Shown here piece after piece: positions 4,545 through 10,157 of a stretch of DNA of 10,157 nucleotides. Under the pieces are notes generated by a model. The model worked only from the letters and a program-made list of their open reading frames with translations. It was not told where the DNA came from and did no database searches. Source of the stretch: Pseudomonadota bacterium. Its GTDB lineage: Bacteria; Pseudomonadota; Gammaproteobacteria; Burkholderiales; Nitrosomonadaceae. Positions within the stretch are counted from its first letter, which is position 1. Every line of letters starts with the position of its first letter. The position numbers and the translations under genes were made by a program. The DNA lies in contig JAFEEV010000320.1 in the NCBI GenBank assembly GCA_018240935.1, positions 1-10,157 of the forward strand, written 5' to 3'.

Positions 4545-7277
4545 TTATTTTATCTTGCCGTGGCACTGTTTGTATTTCTTGCCCGAGCCGCAGGGGCAAG
4601 GTTGATTACGCCCAACTTTCTCATTTTGGCGCACAAATGGCTGCGCCTTTTCTTCTTCCGCTCCTGCATACTGCGCTGCTTCGGGGCCTGATTCCTGATA
4701 CGTATCATGATGGAGCTGTATATTTTCCGGTGCTCGCAAAGTATCGGTTACGGCCTCAACTTGCTGCTCGTTTTTAATTTGCACTGTCAGCAGTATTTTC
4801 GTAGCCTCCCGTTTGACTACTTCCAGCATGGCCGAAAAAAGCTCAAAAGCCTCGCGCTTATATTCTTGCTTTGGATTCTTCTGCGCGTAACCACGCAAGT
4901 GAATGCCCTGCCGCAAATGATCTAATGCCGCCAGATGCTCGCGCCAATGCATATCCAGAATCTGCAGCATCACGACCCGTTCATAGTGATGCATAATCTC
5001 AGCACCGATCTGAGCAACTTTTGTTTGATAATGATCATTTGCAAGATCGATTATGCGCTGGCATAAGCTCTCCTCATGTAACCCCGGATCATCTTCAAGC
5101 CATTTGTGTAATGAAAAATGTAACTGATATTCGGCAGCAAGCGCTTTCTCCAACCCTGCTACATCCCATTGTTCTTCAACACTTTGCGGCGGAATATGCG
5201 CATTGAACAAATCACTGAGAACGCTTTCACGAATCGCAGTTATGGTTTCCGAAATATCCTGCTCCGCTTCAAGCAGCTCATTACGTTGCTGATAAATAAC
5301 ATGCCGCTGATCATTTGCAACATCGTCGTACTCAAGCAACTGTTTACGCATGTCAAAGTTTCTTGCTTCCACCTTGCGTTGCGCATTTTCGATGGCGCGA
5401 GTCACCCAAGGATGTTCGATCGCTTCCCCTTCCGGCATCTTAAGGCGTGTCATGATATTGGCCACACGATCCGAGGCAAAAATCCGCAGCAAGGGATCTT
5501 CCAAGGAAAGGAAAAAACGGCTGGAACCGGGATCTCCCTGCCGCCCCGAACGTCCGCGCAGTTGATTATCGACGCGCCGGGATTCATGCCGTTCCGTGCC
5601 GACAATGTGCAAACCGCCTTTGTTCAACACATCTTCGTGAACCTGCTTCCATTTCTCGTGCACTTCGGCGATACGCTTTTCTTTTTCCTCGTCACTCAAT
5701 TTTTCGTCGCGCCGGATTTGTTCCATTTCCGGTTCCGGATTTCCTCCCAGCACAATGTCCGTGCCACGGCCCGCCATATTGGTCGCTATCGTGATCATTT
5801 TCGGCCGCCCGGCTTGCGCCACGATACTGGCTTCACTGGCATGCTGTTTGGCATTCAAGACTTGATGCGGAAGCTTCTCCCGGTTCAGCAATTTGGACAA
5901 TAACTCATTGTTCTCAATGGAAGTAGTTCCCACCAGAACCGGCTGGCCGCGCTCATAGCAATCCTTGATCTCATGAATGATCGCTTCATTCTTTTCCTTC
6001 ATCGTACGAAACACCAGATCCATGCGATCTTCACGAATCATTGGTCTATGCGTCGGAATAATGATTGTTTCCAATCCATAGATTTGCTGAAACTCTGCTG
6101 CCTCGGTATCCGCAGTGCCCGTCATGCCGGACAGTTTCTGATACATGCGGAAATAATTCTGAAAGGTAATGGAAGCGAGTGTTTGATTTTCTTTTTGAAT
6201 AGCCACACCTTCCTTGGCTTCCACCGCTTGATGCAAACCATCCGACCAGCGGCGGCCGGCCATCAGACGCCCGGTGAATTCATCGACGATGACCACTTCA
6301 CCGTTTTGCACCACATAATGCTGATCGAGAAAAAACAAATTATGCGCGCGCAACCCTGCATTCAGGTGATGAATTAAATTGATATTGGCCGGATCGTAAA
6401 GACTGGATCCCGATTCGAGCAGCCCGGCCGATTCCAGCAACTCTTCCGCATGCTCGAAGCCCGCTTCACTCAACGTCACTTGATGGGATTTTTCATCTAC
6501 GCTGTAATCGCCCGGACTATCTTCATTCTCCTGCCGTATCAGCTTCGGAACCAGTTTGTTAATACGCACGTAAATCTCGGTATCGCCTTCCGCTTGACCG
6601 GAAATAATCAAAGGTGTGCGGGCTTCATCGATCAAAATTGAATCCACTTCATCCACGATTGCGAAATTAAGCGTGCGTTGCGCACGCTCATTCGCGTGTG
6701 TCACCATATTGTCGCGCAGATAATCAAAACCGTACTCATTATTGGTGCCGTAGGTAATATCGGCGGCATAAGCGGCCTGCTTCTCGTCGTGCGGCATTTG
6801 CGAATAAATTACGCCGACGCTCATGCCGAGAAACCGGTAGATCCGCCCCATCCACTCAGCATCGCGCTTCGCCAGATAATCATTCACAGTCACAACATGC
6901 ACACCCTTACCCGACAATGCATTCAAATAAGCCGGTAAAGTCGCCATGAGCGTTTTACCCTCACCCGTGCGCATCTCGGCAATCTTACCGCCGTGCAGCA
7001 CCATGCCGCCGATTAACTGCACATCGAAGTGGCGCATCTCCAGCACGCGTTTACCCGTCTCGCGAACGACAGCAAAAGCTTCCGGCAGCAATGCATCAAG
7101 CGTTTCGCCATCCTGAATGCGTTGCTTGAATTCATCGGTCTTTGCGCGTAACTCGGCATCCGACAATGCCGCAATAGCCGGTTCCAATTCATTGATCGTC
7201 CGCACAGCCTGGGTATACTGCTTGATCATCCGGTCGTTGCGGCTGCCAAAAATTTTCTTGAGTAGATTACCTAGCAT
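4545..7277 (-). CDS. secA: SecA, preprotein translocase ATPase
   Basis: SecA is the ATPase motor that pushes unfolded preproteins through SecYEG. Starting at the ATG at 7277 (910 residues, MLGNLLKKIFGSRNDR) it aligns with E. coli numbering: Walker A MRTGEGKT at 102-109, DEVD at 209-212, and the second nucleotide-binding fold motif around GRGTD at about 504-507. A TTG at 7319 would add 14 unrelated residues. Order of parts: NBD1 with the inserted preprotein cross-linking domain (about 220-370), NBD2 (about 400-600), helical scaffold and wing domains, an acidic variable tail at about 840-880, and the C-terminal zinc motif with Cys894, Cys896, Cys905 and His906, which contacts SecB and ribosomes in the family. 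No clear Shine-Dalgarno precedes the ATG. The gene lies downstream of two terminator-like hairpins that follow the M23 peptidase gene; no SecM-like gene is seen. Confidence 0.98.
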   Translation of the reverse strand: MLGNLLKKIFGSRNDRMIKQYTQAVRTINELEPAIAALSDAELRAKTDEFKQRIQDGETLDALLPEAFAVVRETGKRVLEMRHFDVQLIGGMVLHGGKIAEMRTGEGKTLMATLPAYLNALSGKGVHVVTVNDYLAKRDAEWMGRIYRFLGMSVGVIYSQMPHDEKQAAYAADITYGTNNEYGFDYLRDNMVTHANERAQRTLNFAIVDEVDSILIDEARTPLIISGQAEGDTEIYVRINKLVPKLIRQENEDSPGDYSVDEKSHQVTLSEAGFEHAEELLESAGLLESGSSLYDPANINLIHHLNAGLRAHNLFFLDQHYVVQNGEVVIVDEFTGRLMAGRRWSDGLHQAVEAKEGVAIQKENQTLASITFQNYFRMYQKLSGMTGTADTEAAEFQQIYGLETIIIPTHRPMIREDRMDLVFRTMKEKNEAIIHEIKDCYERGQPVLVGTTSIENNELLSKLLNREKLPHQVLNAKQHASEASIVAQAGRPKMITIATNMAGRGTDIVLGGNPEPEMEQIRRDEKLSDEEKEKRIAEVHEKWKQVHEDVLNKGGLHIVGTERHESRRVDNQLRGRSGRQGDPGSSRFFLSLEDPLLRIFASDRVANIMTRLKMPEGEAIEHPWVTRAIENAQRKVEARNFDMRKQLLEYDDVANDQRHVIYQQRNELLEAEQDISETITAIRESVLSDLFNAHIPPQSVEEQWDVAGLEKALAAEYQLHFSLHKWLEDDPGLHEESLCQRIIDLANDHYQTKVAQIGAEIMHHYERVVMLQILDMHWREHLAALDHLRQGIHLRGYAQKNPKQEYKREAFELFSAMLEVVKREATKILLTVQIKNEQQVEAVTDTLRAPENIQLHHDTYQESGPEAAQYAGAEEEKAQPFVRQNEKVGRNQPCPCGSGKKYKQCHGKIK

Positions 7278-7310
7278 AAGTCTATAAATATTTCGTATTG
7301 ATACCTTATT

Positions 7311-7341
7311 AAAAAACAAAGGGTGAGCTTACTTCTCACCC
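7311..7341 (-). terminator. Rho-independent terminator between the peptidase gene and secA
   Basis: On the minus strand GGGTGAG (7341-7335) and CTCACCC (7327-7321) form a perfect 7-bp GC-rich stem with a 7-base loop, directly followed by TTTGTTTTTT (7320-7311). This is a standard intrinsic terminator. It ends 33 bases before the secA ATG, so it either ends the peptidase transcript or acts as an attenuator in front of secA. Confidence 0.8.
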
Positions 7342-7345
7342 CCGC

Positions 7346-7373
7346 AAAAAACCTGGAGAAATTAACACTCCAA
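7346..7373 (-). terminator. Second, weaker terminator-like hairpin directly after the peptidase stop codon
   Basis: On the minus strand TTGGAG (7373-7368) and CTCCAG (7358-7353) pair over 5 bp plus one G-U around a 9-base loop, followed by G and six T (7351-7346). It starts one base after the peptidase stop codon and stands in tandem with the stronger terminator at 7311-7341. The stem is short, so confidence is limited. Confidence 0.5.
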
Positions 7374-7374
7374 T

Positions 7375-8292
7375 TTAACCCGGTTTCTTCAAAAATTTGG
7401 ATGGATTTTGCGGTTTATCTTTGTGCCGGATTTCAAAATGCAAATGCGGTGCCGTAGAACGCCCGGTATTGCCTACTTCAGCTATTTTCTGCCCCTGCAA
7501 TACAACGGTTCCGAGACTCACTAAACGCTTTGATGCGTGCGCATATCGAGTTACCAAGTCATCGCCATGGTCAATCTCTACCATATTACCATACTCAGGA
7601 TGATGATCTGAATAGATCACCACTCCGCTCGCCGCAGCTTTTATCGGCGAACCGGCCTCCGCAGCAAAATCGACACCCTCATGAAACGCCTTTTTCCCGG
7701 TAAACGGATCGATCCGGTATCCATAGCCGGAAGAATACCAATCCGTCTCAACGGGCATTTCGGAAGGCAGCACGAACTTCGTAATCCGGTCATAACGCAG
7801 CAAGGAATCCAACGCGCCCAGCTTGTCCGTTCTTTCATTCAGCATATTCGACAGCTCCTGAAGCTTATGGCTAAATTCAGAGAACGACAGATCCTCTGAG
7901 GACAAATCATTCCGCGCGCCACCTTGACCCGGCGCTCCCTTGAATGAAAAATCCCGCGCTTGAATACCGGAAGATTCCGCCAGCCGCTCGCCCAATGCAT
8001 CCAAGCGCAATAGTTGCGCTTGCATCTGTCCTAACTTACTCGCCATCAGATTCAGATTATCTTGCAAATGCGTTTGAATTTTTTGATGCCGCTCTTCTTG
8101 CGGATTAACCAATATTGCCCTCAGAACAGGCGCGTCGATGCGGTCAGCGTAGCGCAGTGAAATGAAATTCAAACTTAATGCCGCTGCTAGAATAATCAAT
8201 AAAAAAGCACACATTGATAATACAATGTGTGCTTTTGTTAAGGTTAGTTTACGCGCTCGATCCGAATTACTGGAGATAAAAATAATATTCAT
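7375..8292 (-). CDS. Membrane-anchored M23 family metallopeptidase (LytM domain)
   Basis: Members of this family cut or regulate cutting of peptidoglycan cross-bridges in the periplasm. The 305-residue protein has a short basic N-terminus and one membrane segment at about 22-46 with no clear cleavage site. A largely helical, coiled-coil-prone region follows at about 65-170, with a glycine-rich break at 119-126. The C-terminal LytM domain covers about 185-300. The zinc ligands are His204 and Asp208 in HEGVD and His285 in HLH; His251 (RYAH) and His283 complete the active site, so it should be catalytic rather than an EnvC/NlpD-type activator. The start is fixed: a stop codon (8301-8299) lies two codons upstream of the ATG, and no Shine-Dalgarno is seen. 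A 14-bp hairpin with T-runs covers codons 19-30. It lies upstream of secA and divergent from dciA, an arrangement I recall from betaproteobacteria. Confidence 0.93.
   Translation of the reverse strand: MNIIFISSNSDRARKLTLTKAHIVLSMCAFLLIILAAALSLNFISLRYADRIDAPVLRAILVNPQEERHQKIQTHLQDNLNLMASKLGQMQAQLLRLDALGERLAESSGIQARDFSFKGAPGQGGARNDLSSEDLSFSEFSHKLQELSNMLNERTDKLGALDSLLRYDRITKFVLPSEMPVETDWYSSGYGYRIDPFTGKKAFHEGVDFAAEAGSPIKAAASGVVIYSDHHPEYGNMVEIDHGDDLVTRYAHASKRLVSLGTVVLQGQKIAEVGNTGRSTAPHLHFEIRHKDKPQNPSKFLKKPG
8203..8236. repeat. Perfect 14-bp inverted repeat with T-tracts inside the peptidase 5' coding region
   Basis: AAAAGCACACATTG (8203-8216) and CAATGTGTGCTTTT (8223-8236) are exact reverse complements around the 6-base loop ATAATA. 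On the minus (sense) strand the stem ends in a run of six T (8206-8201); on the plus strand it ends in TTTTG. It therefore looks like a bidirectional intrinsic terminator, but it is translated: it encodes about residues 19-30 of the peptidase, the first part of its membrane segment. Confidence 0.85.
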
Positions 8293-8322
8293 ACTTTTTT
8301 ATTGGATATTGGTGAGATAACC

Positions 8323-8784
8323 ATGGCCCCTCATAAAGTTGACGCTTATTTCGATTTGCTTGGCAAAACGCCTGAATATACGCATCTGTTCAAATTGGCT
8401 CAAAAATTGCGCGAAGATCAATCGATATTCTTCAAGCTTATTCCGGTTCAATTGACACAACATTGCAGCCTCGGCCGGATCAAGGACAACAGACTTACCA
8501 TATTGGCCGGAAACGGCGCCATTGCCGCAAAGCTCAAGCAAATCTCTCCATCCTTGCTGCTCAAGCTGCAAAAGCTAGGTTGGGAAATTACTGCAATTCA
8601 CATTGCGGTGCAAGCGGATTCATTTTCAAGAAACCAAGAAACATCCACAAATCATAGACATGCAAAAAAATTAACATTGAGCCAGACCGGAAAAGCATGC
8701 TTAAAGCAATTAGCCGCAACCTTGGCCGACTCCGAATTGAAAAATACCATTCAGTCGTTCGTAAAAAAACACTCAAGCGATTAA
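8323..8784 (+). CDS. dciA: DciA-like protein (DUF721), replicative helicase accessory
   Basis: DciA is the bacterial helicase-loading or helicase-operating factor that acts on DnaB in bacteria lacking DnaC. I start at the ATG at 8323 (153 residues, MAPHKVDAYFDLL), which has a good ribosome site GGTGAG 6 bases upstream; a TTG at 8302 is possible but has no such site. The DUF721 fold covers about residues 20-98: an N-terminal helix (LFKLAQKLREDQSIFFKLIP), strands with CSLGRIKDNRLTILAGNGAIAA, a helix (LKQISPSLLLKLQK), then the strand ITAIHIAVQ. A polar, Ser/Thr/Asn-rich linker (99-119) leads to a C-terminal helical segment (120-150), as in DciA proteins with flexible tails. It is divergent from the M23 peptidase with 30 bases between start codons. 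The family call rests on fold pattern and context; sequence identity in this family is low. Confidence 0.8.
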   Translation: MAPHKVDAYFDLLGKTPEYTHLFKLAQKLREDQSIFFKLIPVQLTQHCSLGRIKDNRLTILAGNGAIAAKLKQISPSLLLKLQKLGWEITAIHIAVQADSFSRNQETSTNHRHAKKLTLSQTGKACLKQLAATLADSELKNTIQSFVKKHSSD

Positions 8785-8970
8785 ATCGTTCATTGCTCCC
8801 TGCAAAAACAAGAATTCACAAACGGCCGCGCCGCACAGAACGGATTCCGCTTCTCCCCGGCCCATCCACAGTTTTCCATGATGCATCAGCAATTTTTCCG
8901 GGATCGGTAAACCCGGCCGGTTGGATAAAAAATACCGGCACTATTCGCGGCGCTCATTGTCTACTGTTTT

Positions 8971-8998
8971 TTTGTTGCATCGAAGTCTCGTATATAAT
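8971..8998 (+). promoter_or_regulatory. Candidate promoter for the RNB ribonuclease gene
   Basis: A perfect TATAAT stands at 8993-8998. The best -35-like partners are TTTGTT (8971-8976, 16-base spacer) or TTGTTG (8972-8977, 15-base spacer), both weak. Initiation near 9005 would give a leader of about 135 bases before the ATG at 9140. Confidence 0.4.
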
Positions 8999-9040
8999 GC
9001 AGAATTGCTGGTCAGTTTTTTCATCGTAACAGAAGTCTCG
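8982..9040 (+). repeat. Direct repeat GAAGTCTCG, two copies 50 bases apart
   Basis: GAAGTCTCG occurs at 8982-8990 and 9032-9040. Both copies follow a T-run and a CATCG element (with a 5-base insertion between CATCG and the repeat in the second copy) and precede an A/T-rich TATA-like stretch, so the surroundings look like a decayed local duplication. One copy lies between the -35 and -10 regions of the candidate promoter. Confidence 0.5.
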
Positions 9041-9139
9041 CCGAATTTTATAAGCTTCTAATTTTTAGATGACAAATCATCTCTTACCGATGCAGTCCGT
9101 TCGTTCCAATCATTCAATCGCACCCAGAAAAACAATCCT

Positions 9140-10157
9140 ATGAATGTTTTTTATGAAGAAGCTGGAACCTTTAAGGTAGGCGCCATTCTGGCTGACAACA
9201 ACACTTCGCTGCAAATAGAGACTGTGCATGGCAAGCGCTCAAAAATCAAAACAACAGCCGTTCTGTTTCGATTCGATACGCCGCCGTTAGCCGAATTCAT
9301 GAGTCAAGCGCAAAAAGCCGCCGAACAGCTGGATCCGGATTTTCTCTGGGAATGCTGCCCGCAAGATACCGAATTTGCCAGCGACACGCTTGCCTCTGAT
9401 TATTTCGGCCATGCTCCAAGCCCGGTTGAAGCAGCCGCCACGCTGCTGCTGCTGCAAAGCGCGCCGATGTATTTCTATAAAAAAGGACATGGCCGCTACA
9501 AAGCCGCGCCGCCTGATGCGCTCAAAGCCGCCTTGGCCGGCCAGGAAAAAAAACGCCTGCAAGCAGCGCAACAAGCGCGTTATGTCGAGCAATTAAGTCA
9601 GTTCATTTTGCCCGAGGAATTTAAACCCCTCAGCGCCAGCTTGCTCTACAAGCCGGAGAAAAATTCCCTGGAGTGGAAAGCGCTCGAAACCGTTTGCGCC
9701 GAAAAAAAACTCACCGCCGTAAAATTGATGGAAAAGTGCGGCGCCATTCCATCGTCTCACGATTACCATTTCGATCAGTTTGTCCGGGAATATTTTCCCG
9801 AGGGCATTAGTTTTGGTGATCTGGAAACACAACCGGTAGGAGATATTCCGGCCGATTTATGTTACACGGATGTCGCCGCGTTCAGCATCGACGACGCTTC
9901 AACCACAGAAATTGACGACGCGTTTTCGGTTACGCCGTTGGCACTGGGAAGCTTCCGTATCGGCATTCACATTGCGGCGCCGGCCTTGGGCATCCACCTC
10001 GAATCGCCGCTTGAAAATGTCGTTTCCTCTCGCTTATCGACCGTTTATCTGCCCGGAAAGAAAATCACCATGCTGCCGGACTCGGTCATCAATCACTTTA
10101 CCCTGGCTGAAAACAAGCTGTGTCCCGTGCTCTCCCTGTATTTGGATGTCGCGGATG
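9140..10157 (+). CDS. RNB-domain exoribonuclease (RNase II family), N-terminal part only
   Basis: RNase II/R-family enzymes degrade RNA from the 3' end in the cytoplasm using two metal ions. The frame is open from the ATG at 9140 to the window end (339 codons), so the gene is incomplete. The preceding in-frame stop is at 9059 and no other start lies between. A helical, alanine-rich region and winged-helix-like part cover about 55-165 (including YFYKKGHGRYKAA near 112-124). The RNB catalytic domain begins near 240, where FSIDDASTTEIDDAF (248-262) supplies Asp251, Glu257, Asp259 and Asp260. These correspond to E. coli RNase II Asp201, Asp207, Asp209 and Asp210, so one Asp is Glu here. RIGIHIA, STVYLPG and TMLP follow in family order. 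No clear cold-shock domain is seen at the N-terminus. The T-x-E-I-D-D form reminds me of organellar and cyanobacterial members, unverified. Cell role is unknown. Confidence 0.88.
   Translation, partial: MNVFYEEAGTFKVGAILADNNTSLQIETVHGKRSKIKTTAVLFRFDTPPLAEFMSQAQKAAEQLDPDFLWECCPQDTEFASDTLASDYFGHAPSPVEAAATLLLLQSAPMYFYKKGHGRYKAAPPDALKAALAGQEKKRLQAAQQARYVEQLSQFILPEEFKPLSASLLYKPEKNSLEWKALETVCAEKKLTAVKLMEKCGAIPSSHDYHFDQFVREYFPEGISFGDLETQPVGDIPADLCYTDVAAFSIDDASTTEIDDAFSVTPLALGSFRIGIHIAAPALGIHLESPLENVVSSRLSTVYLPGKKITMLPDSVINHFTLAENKLCPVLSLYLDVAD

Larger units (their letters stand above)
8785..9139. other. 355-base non-coding region between dciA and the RNB gene
   Basis: No convincing gene was found here. 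An open frame at 8697-9029 overlaps the end of dciA and has an arginine-rich, non-family-like translation. The first part holds GC-rich symmetric elements, notably CCGGG (8898-8902) facing CCCGG (8912-8916), without a T-tract, so no clear dciA terminator is seen. The second part holds a T-run, a TATAAT, a 9-base direct repeat and a small hairpin (AGATGA/TCATCT at 9067-9082). It most likely serves as promoter and leader of the RNB gene. Confidence 0.6.

Noticed and set aside
5169..5903. Long plus-strand open frame (244 codons) opposite secA
   Set aside because: It lies wholly antisense to the highly conserved secA coding sequence, and its translation resembles no family I recognise; it is a by-product of secA codon use.
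7704..7717. Palindrome CGGATCGATCCG in the peptidase gene
   Set aside because: Short (6 + 6), inside conserved LytM coding sequence (Tyr-Arg-Ile-Asp-Pro), and made of common restriction-site-like words; likely chance.
8299..8571. Minus-strand open frame antisense to dciA, just upstream of the peptidase gene
   Set aside because: It covers the dciA DUF721 coding region and ends 7 bases before the peptidase start; the dciA frame has the better ribosome site and family pattern.
8697..9029. Open frame overlapping the end of dciA and running into the intergenic region
   Set aside because: Starts inside dciA in another frame, arginine-rich translation with no domain pattern, and runs through the RNB promoter area.
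9287..9832. Two minus-strand open frames opposite the RNB gene
   Set aside because: Both mirror the RNB coding frame, which shows recognisable family motifs; no independent support.
1..10157. CRISPR array, insertion sequence, rRNA or riboswitch
   Set aside because: No regularly spaced repeats, transposase motifs, rRNA stretches or recognisable riboswitch cores were seen on either strand.

Overview
The window looks like the chromosome of a betaproteobacterium of moderate to low G+C content. The pointers are a three-subunit cytochrome bc1 complex followed directly by sspA-sspB, a SecA close to E. coli SecA with the C-terminal zinc motif, and a DUF721/DciA gene next to an M23 peptidase and secA. 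The protein wording resembles the Nitrosomonas/Nitrosomonadaceae group, but that is a memory-based impression and was not checked by search.

Layout from left to right. 1-541 (+) is the C-terminal part of a tyrosine recombinase that enters from outside the window. 576-651 (-) is a complete tRNA-Thr(UGU) gene whose 3' end faces the integrase. This is the usual geometry of an element integrated at a tRNA 3' end, so the left edge of the window is probably the end of a genomic island and everything right of about 576 is core chromosome. 677-4326 (-) is a tight five-gene run transcribed petA-petB-petC-sspA-sspB (Rieske protein, cytochrome b, cytochrome c1, then two starvation/proteolysis regulators), with the tRNA gene just beyond it. 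4327-4544 is the intergenic region carrying a strong palindrome and candidate promoter elements. 4545-7277 (-) is secA. 7375-8292 (-) is a membrane-anchored M23 (LytM) peptidase, separated from secA by two terminator-like hairpins. 8323-8784 (+) is dciA, divergent from the peptidase with only 30 bases between start codons. 8785-9139 has no convincing gene but holds a candidate promoter. 9140 to the end (+) is the N-terminal part of an RNB-family (RNase II-like) exoribonuclease that continues beyond the window.

How the genes work together: petABC encode the quinol:cytochrome c oxidoreductase of the respiratory chain. SspA and SspB are a transcription-associated GST-fold protein and a ClpXP adaptor, apparently co-transcribed with it. 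SecA powers protein export, on which cytochrome c1 depends (the Rieske protein instead carries a Tat signal). DciA assists the replicative helicase.

No new multi-gene system is evident; the protein-coding content is mostly familiar core machinery. The surprises are structural: a perfect 14-bp hairpin with T-tracts inside the 5' coding part of the peptidase gene upstream of secA, a perfect 13-bp hairpin inside sspB, an imperfect 15-nt inverted repeat enclosing the sspA start codon, and a (CG)n tract inside sspA.
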